Assembly: GCF_023716485.1 (NCBI RefSeq)
Contig: NZ_CP092418.1
Location: forward strand, 1,781,001 to 1,845,000
Length of the DNA: 64,000 nucleotides
Direction of reading: 5' to 3'
Origin: Microbulbifer variabilis
GTDB lineage: Bacteria > Pseudomonadota > Gammaproteobacteria > Pseudomonadales > Cellvibrionaceae
Positions 61,645 to 64,000 of the stretch are shown here, in pieces. The position numbers and the translations under genes were made by a program. The notes beneath the pieces are model-generated. The model was not told the DNA's origin and ran no database searches. It worked only from the letters and a program-made list of their open reading frames with translations. Each line of letters begins with the position of its first letter. Within the stretch, counting starts at the first letter, position 1.

Positions 61645-62046
61645 TTAGTGACGATTGTTGTGTTTAGCAGTTGCTTTTATATTTGCCACTTGCCTTACCC
61701 CAAGCCCGAACCTTTTGGCAACTGCTGATCGAGATTCACCAAAGTGCAAAGCTTGTAAAATCTCACGATTACGTGCCTGAATGTCGATTTGTCGTGATGT
61801 GGGTAAGGTGAGATAGGTACCGCCATAGATGTCACTAAGGGTTTGCAAGGATTGGATGGGTAGGATATCTATCAGCTTGCTTCTCTCTGGATATTTAGGG
61901 ATATAAACATCCTGCCCTCCAAAAGAAGCTATCAGTATAAGCATATCGCTATAGCCAATTAGCTCGATAAGCTCTTGCATCAGATCTGGTAGCTTCTTGT
62001 GATCAATCTCCACATTATAAAAGCGGTTTTGGTTCCCTTGCTGCAT
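61645..62046 (-). CDS. Mor transcription activator family protein
   Basis: 133 residues from ATG 62046 (a longer start at 62076 adds ten). Family features: YVEIDHKKLPDLMQELIELIGYSDMLILIASFGGQDVYIPK, LQTLSDIYGGTYLTLP, then the helix-turn-helix NREILQALHFGESRSAVAKRFGLGVRQVANI. Related to phage Mu Mor and C, which activate phage middle and late promoters as dimers. No Mu-like genes or other prophage genes are nearby, so it is an orphan. Confidence 0.88.
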   Translation of the reverse strand: MQQGNQNRFYNVEIDHKKLPDLMQELIELIGYSDMLILIASFGGQDVYIPKYPERSKLIDILPIQSLQTLSDIYGGTYLTLPTSRQIDIQARNREILQALHFGESRSAVAKRFGLGVRQVANIKATAKHNNRH

Positions 62047-62700
62047 TTTGTCATCCTTGTCAGATATAACATGCAACGAGAGTACGATTAACGATATACC
62101 CTGGCGTAGAGTGAAATGGTTCCCAATGCGTTATGGTGTGGCTTTGTGCTCTTTTGATTTTTTTAGGAATGGATGAAAGTGAAAAAATATTTTATGATGA
62201 AAGGAAAGGTAGTATTTACAAGTTGTGGGGAAAAGTAACATCGGAGTTTGCAGTATCCGGGGTTGAATTTTGATTTTTGTAGATATTTAGGGAATATATG
62301 TGGGCTCAAAGGCATTGACCTGCTAGCCGGTAGCCAAATACTTTAATTCATCGTTCTATGGTGGCTCGTTGTTAATGATGAAGCTTGACATTTTTACTAA
62401 ATGTCAATGATTTAATGCTTCTTGGTTAGGTGGAATTAATCGTTGGTTGATCTCTACTTAAACCTTTCTTTTTTAAGAGGCGTTCTATGAGGCAAGCTAT
62501 CTTGAAATGATTGTCTGGGAGAGGAGCTGATAAAAGTTAGTAGCCGCTTAAAATCAAGTTGATGCAGCTATCAGAGGAGTAATGTTTGCCCATATTCCTA
62601 GGAGTCAATCCTTTGGTGCTTTATGCTCTTTAGCTGTGATTTATAAGTAGGACGATTCTAAAAAATGAAAGAGAATGTTCACTTTAGAGAATAGTTGTTA
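62047..62700. other. Intergenic stretch before IS5-family copy 2
   Basis: About 650 bp, AT-rich, no gene or known element seen. It holds the Mor gene promoter at its left end. The TA at 62699-62700 is the left target duplication of the insertion sequence. Confidence 0.45.
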
Positions 62701-62766
62701 GAGGCTGTTTCATAACTTGAAATCGGTTATTCTCACGCAATTACATAGAAAAAAAGTTCAGCAATA

Positions 62767-63545
62767 GTGAGCCGATTCAAGTCAGAGTTAACCAATGATC
62801 AATGGAAATTGATCGAACCATGTCTTCCTGAATTAAAACGAGGAAAGGGAGGCCCAAAACCCATTGATAATCGGGCTTGTTTTGAAGGCATCCTGTGGGT
62901 TTTGCGTTCTGGAGCGCGATGGAAAGATCTTCCTTCACACTATCCATCACCGAGTACATGTTGGAGAAGGCTTCAGTTTTGGGAAGAGCAAGGAGCTTGG
63001 CTACATGCATGGAGAAGATTCCTGGAGCTATTGGATCAACAGTCTTTGCTTAACTGGGAGGAAGTCTTTTCTGATGGTAGCTTTGCACCAGCAAAAAAGG
63101 GGGCTTCGAAGTCGGGAAAACCAAGCGGGGCAAGGGTTCAAAGAGGATGGTGGTGGTCGATGGCGAAGGTATTCCACTGGGAGGCACCATTACTTCGGCC
63201 TCACCAGCAGAAGTAAAGTTATTACATCCATTGCTTGATGTTACGTATAAAAATACAAAGATTCATCGCTTAGTTTATGATAAAGCGGCGGACTCTGATC
63301 CTCTTAGAGATAGTCTGTTGAGTCGTGGAATCGACCTTATCTGTCCACACAGGATAAATAGGGAAAAAGCCTCAAGGCAGGATGGTAGAAAGCTCAGAAG
63401 GTATACTCGCCGTTGGAAAGTTGAGCGGACTTTTGCGTGGTTGGGAAATTACCGCCGTTTGGTTGTTAGATGGGAGCGATATTTGTCCACTTATCGTGCT
63501 TTTTTCTATATTGCATGCATGTTAATTACGTTAAATAAGTTATGA
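62767..63545 (+). CDS. IS5-family transposase made by programmed -1 frameshift
   Basis: The first frame (62767-63216) holds the N-terminal DUF4096-type domain: FKSELTNDQWKLIEPCLPEL, GGPKPIDNRACFEGILWVLRSGARWKDLPS, VFSDGSFA. The second frame (63147-63545) holds the DDE core: MVVVDGEGIPLGGTITSA, YDKAADSDPL, and VERTFAWLGNYRRLVVRWERY with the catalytic Glu. The slippery heptamer A-AAA-AAG at 63093-63099 is in the correct register; slipping back one base reads on through GGFEVGKTKRGKGSKR into the second frame. The fusion is the likely active enzyme. Confidence 0.9.
63093..63099 (+). promoter_or_regulatory. Programmed -1 frameshift site in IS5-family transposase
   Basis: A-AAA-AAG in frame with the first coding frame, followed by GGGGG. 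A -1 slip at this position restores the reading frame of the second half. Copy 1 has a longer A7-G4 run at the same place with total length unchanged. Confidence 0.82.
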
Positions 63546-63556
63546 AACAGCTTCTA

Positions 63557-64000
63557 GTTTATTGGGTGAGGGGTGGCATTCAAGAGTTGAATGCACATGC
63601 CGCACGCCCTTCTATCATTCTATGGGAAGAGAAGTCTATATAGGTGTTTGAGGCTACTTTTCTCCCTATCTTCTTTGCGGTACAGACTTTACTTTACAGC
63701 TTATGAGGATGCTCTACTTGTCTTTATTTGATTAAAAGAGGTAAATAGAAAGTAAGAGTTTAAAAATTTATTTTTGAATTGTGATGTAATTCACTTGCTG
63801 TGTAAGTGAATTACATTGATGTGTAGAGTTTAAGTCTTAAAAATTGGCTCCATGTAGGATCGCAATAGTGCTTGTGGGGAATTATTTCTCTAAGAATTTA
63901 GTGGTTTTTTCTTAGAGGTGTCAGTGTTTTTAATAAATTTTGGTTTTGAAGCTGGCTAAAAACTATTTTGTAATTAGGAGGGTGGTTGTCTGGATATGAT
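63557..64000. other. Right-edge stretch, no gene seen
   Basis: 444 bp after the insertion sequence. No open frame of note; one GTGAATTACATC/GTGTAAGTGAATTAC-type repeat near 63780-63820 is too short to interpret. Confidence 0.4.

Larger units (their letters stand above)
62701..63554 (+). mobile_element. IS5-family (IS427-like) insertion sequence, copy 2
   Basis: 854 bp with terminal inverted repeats GAGGCTGTTTCATAACTT / AAGTTATGAAACAGCTTC, flanked by TA duplications (62699-62700, 63555-63556). Two overlapping frames encode the transposase through a frameshift. Probably active, unlike copy 1 at 28889-29740. Confidence 0.93.

Noticed and set aside
1..64000. tRNA or rRNA genes
   Set aside because: No cloverleaf with T-loop (GGTTCGA-type) or rRNA-like conserved blocks was noticed in intergenic regions; a covariance search would be needed to exclude them fully.

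Overview
The window looks like chromosomal DNA of a marine, free-living gammaproteobacterium. A Microbulbifer- or Cellvibrio-type lineage is my best guess. It rests on gene content (secreted lectin-linked phospholipase, astacin-type protease with C-terminal PPC domains, bactofilin, tyrosine and acyl-CoA catabolism, a cassette array), not on a marker gene. I see no rRNA, tRNA or CRISPR array.

Region by region. 1-0.3 kb: start of a beta-lactamase-fold serine hydrolase that runs off the left edge. 0.8-5.0 kb: a tightly overlapping minus-strand operon of four genes (tandem methyltransferase-like protein, ZorA/MotA-like and ZorB/MotB-like membrane pair, zinc-ribbon protein), preceded by a separately terminated bactofilin. 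This is the best candidate for an undescribed system. 6.8-12.3 kb: scattered single genes (PhyH-type dioxygenase, secreted hydrolase-like protein, CopD-like membrane protein, PI-PLC with ricin lectin, 2TM protein). 12.5-17.8 kb: tyrosine and homogentisate genes (maiA, hmgA, MarR regulator, aromatic aminotransferase) and a class II DAHP synthase.

18.2-28.7 kb: an integron gene-cassette array of about 20 cassettes and 19 recognisable attC sites with no integrase in the window (a CALIN-type array). It contains four copies of a ~389-bp cassette without a convincing protein gene, three of them in direct tandem. Most other cassettes encode small membrane, secreted or unknown proteins. The right end is decaying: an IS3-family insertion with a broken transposase, an in-frame stop in a DUF4279-like gene, a mutated attC and a frameshifted last gene. 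An inactivated IS5-family copy (28.9-29.7 kb) and a scrap of an IS3 3' end follow.

30-38 kb: EamA transporter, glycosyltransferase, a long relic-rich stretch (IS30 and cupin remnants), a divergent SDR/LysR pair, an alpha/beta hydrolase and a Rho-like ATPase without the usual N-terminal RNA-binding domain. 38-48.7 kb: thioesterase, a second EamA transporter and a beta-oxidation regulon (bifunctional hydratase/dehydrogenase, thiolase, acyl-CoA ligase, two divergent acyl-CoA dehydrogenases, IclR regulator) whose composition resembles the pimeloyl-CoA (pim) operon. 49-60.8 kb: serine hydrolase, methyltransferase, M3 peptidase lipoprotein, astacin-family protease, NADAR protein, amidohydrolase and PQQ-type sugar dehydrogenase. 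61-64 kb: an orphan Mor-family activator and a second IS5-family copy that appears intact, with a programmed -1 frameshift site.

All function calls come from reading translated sequence and motifs; no database search was run.
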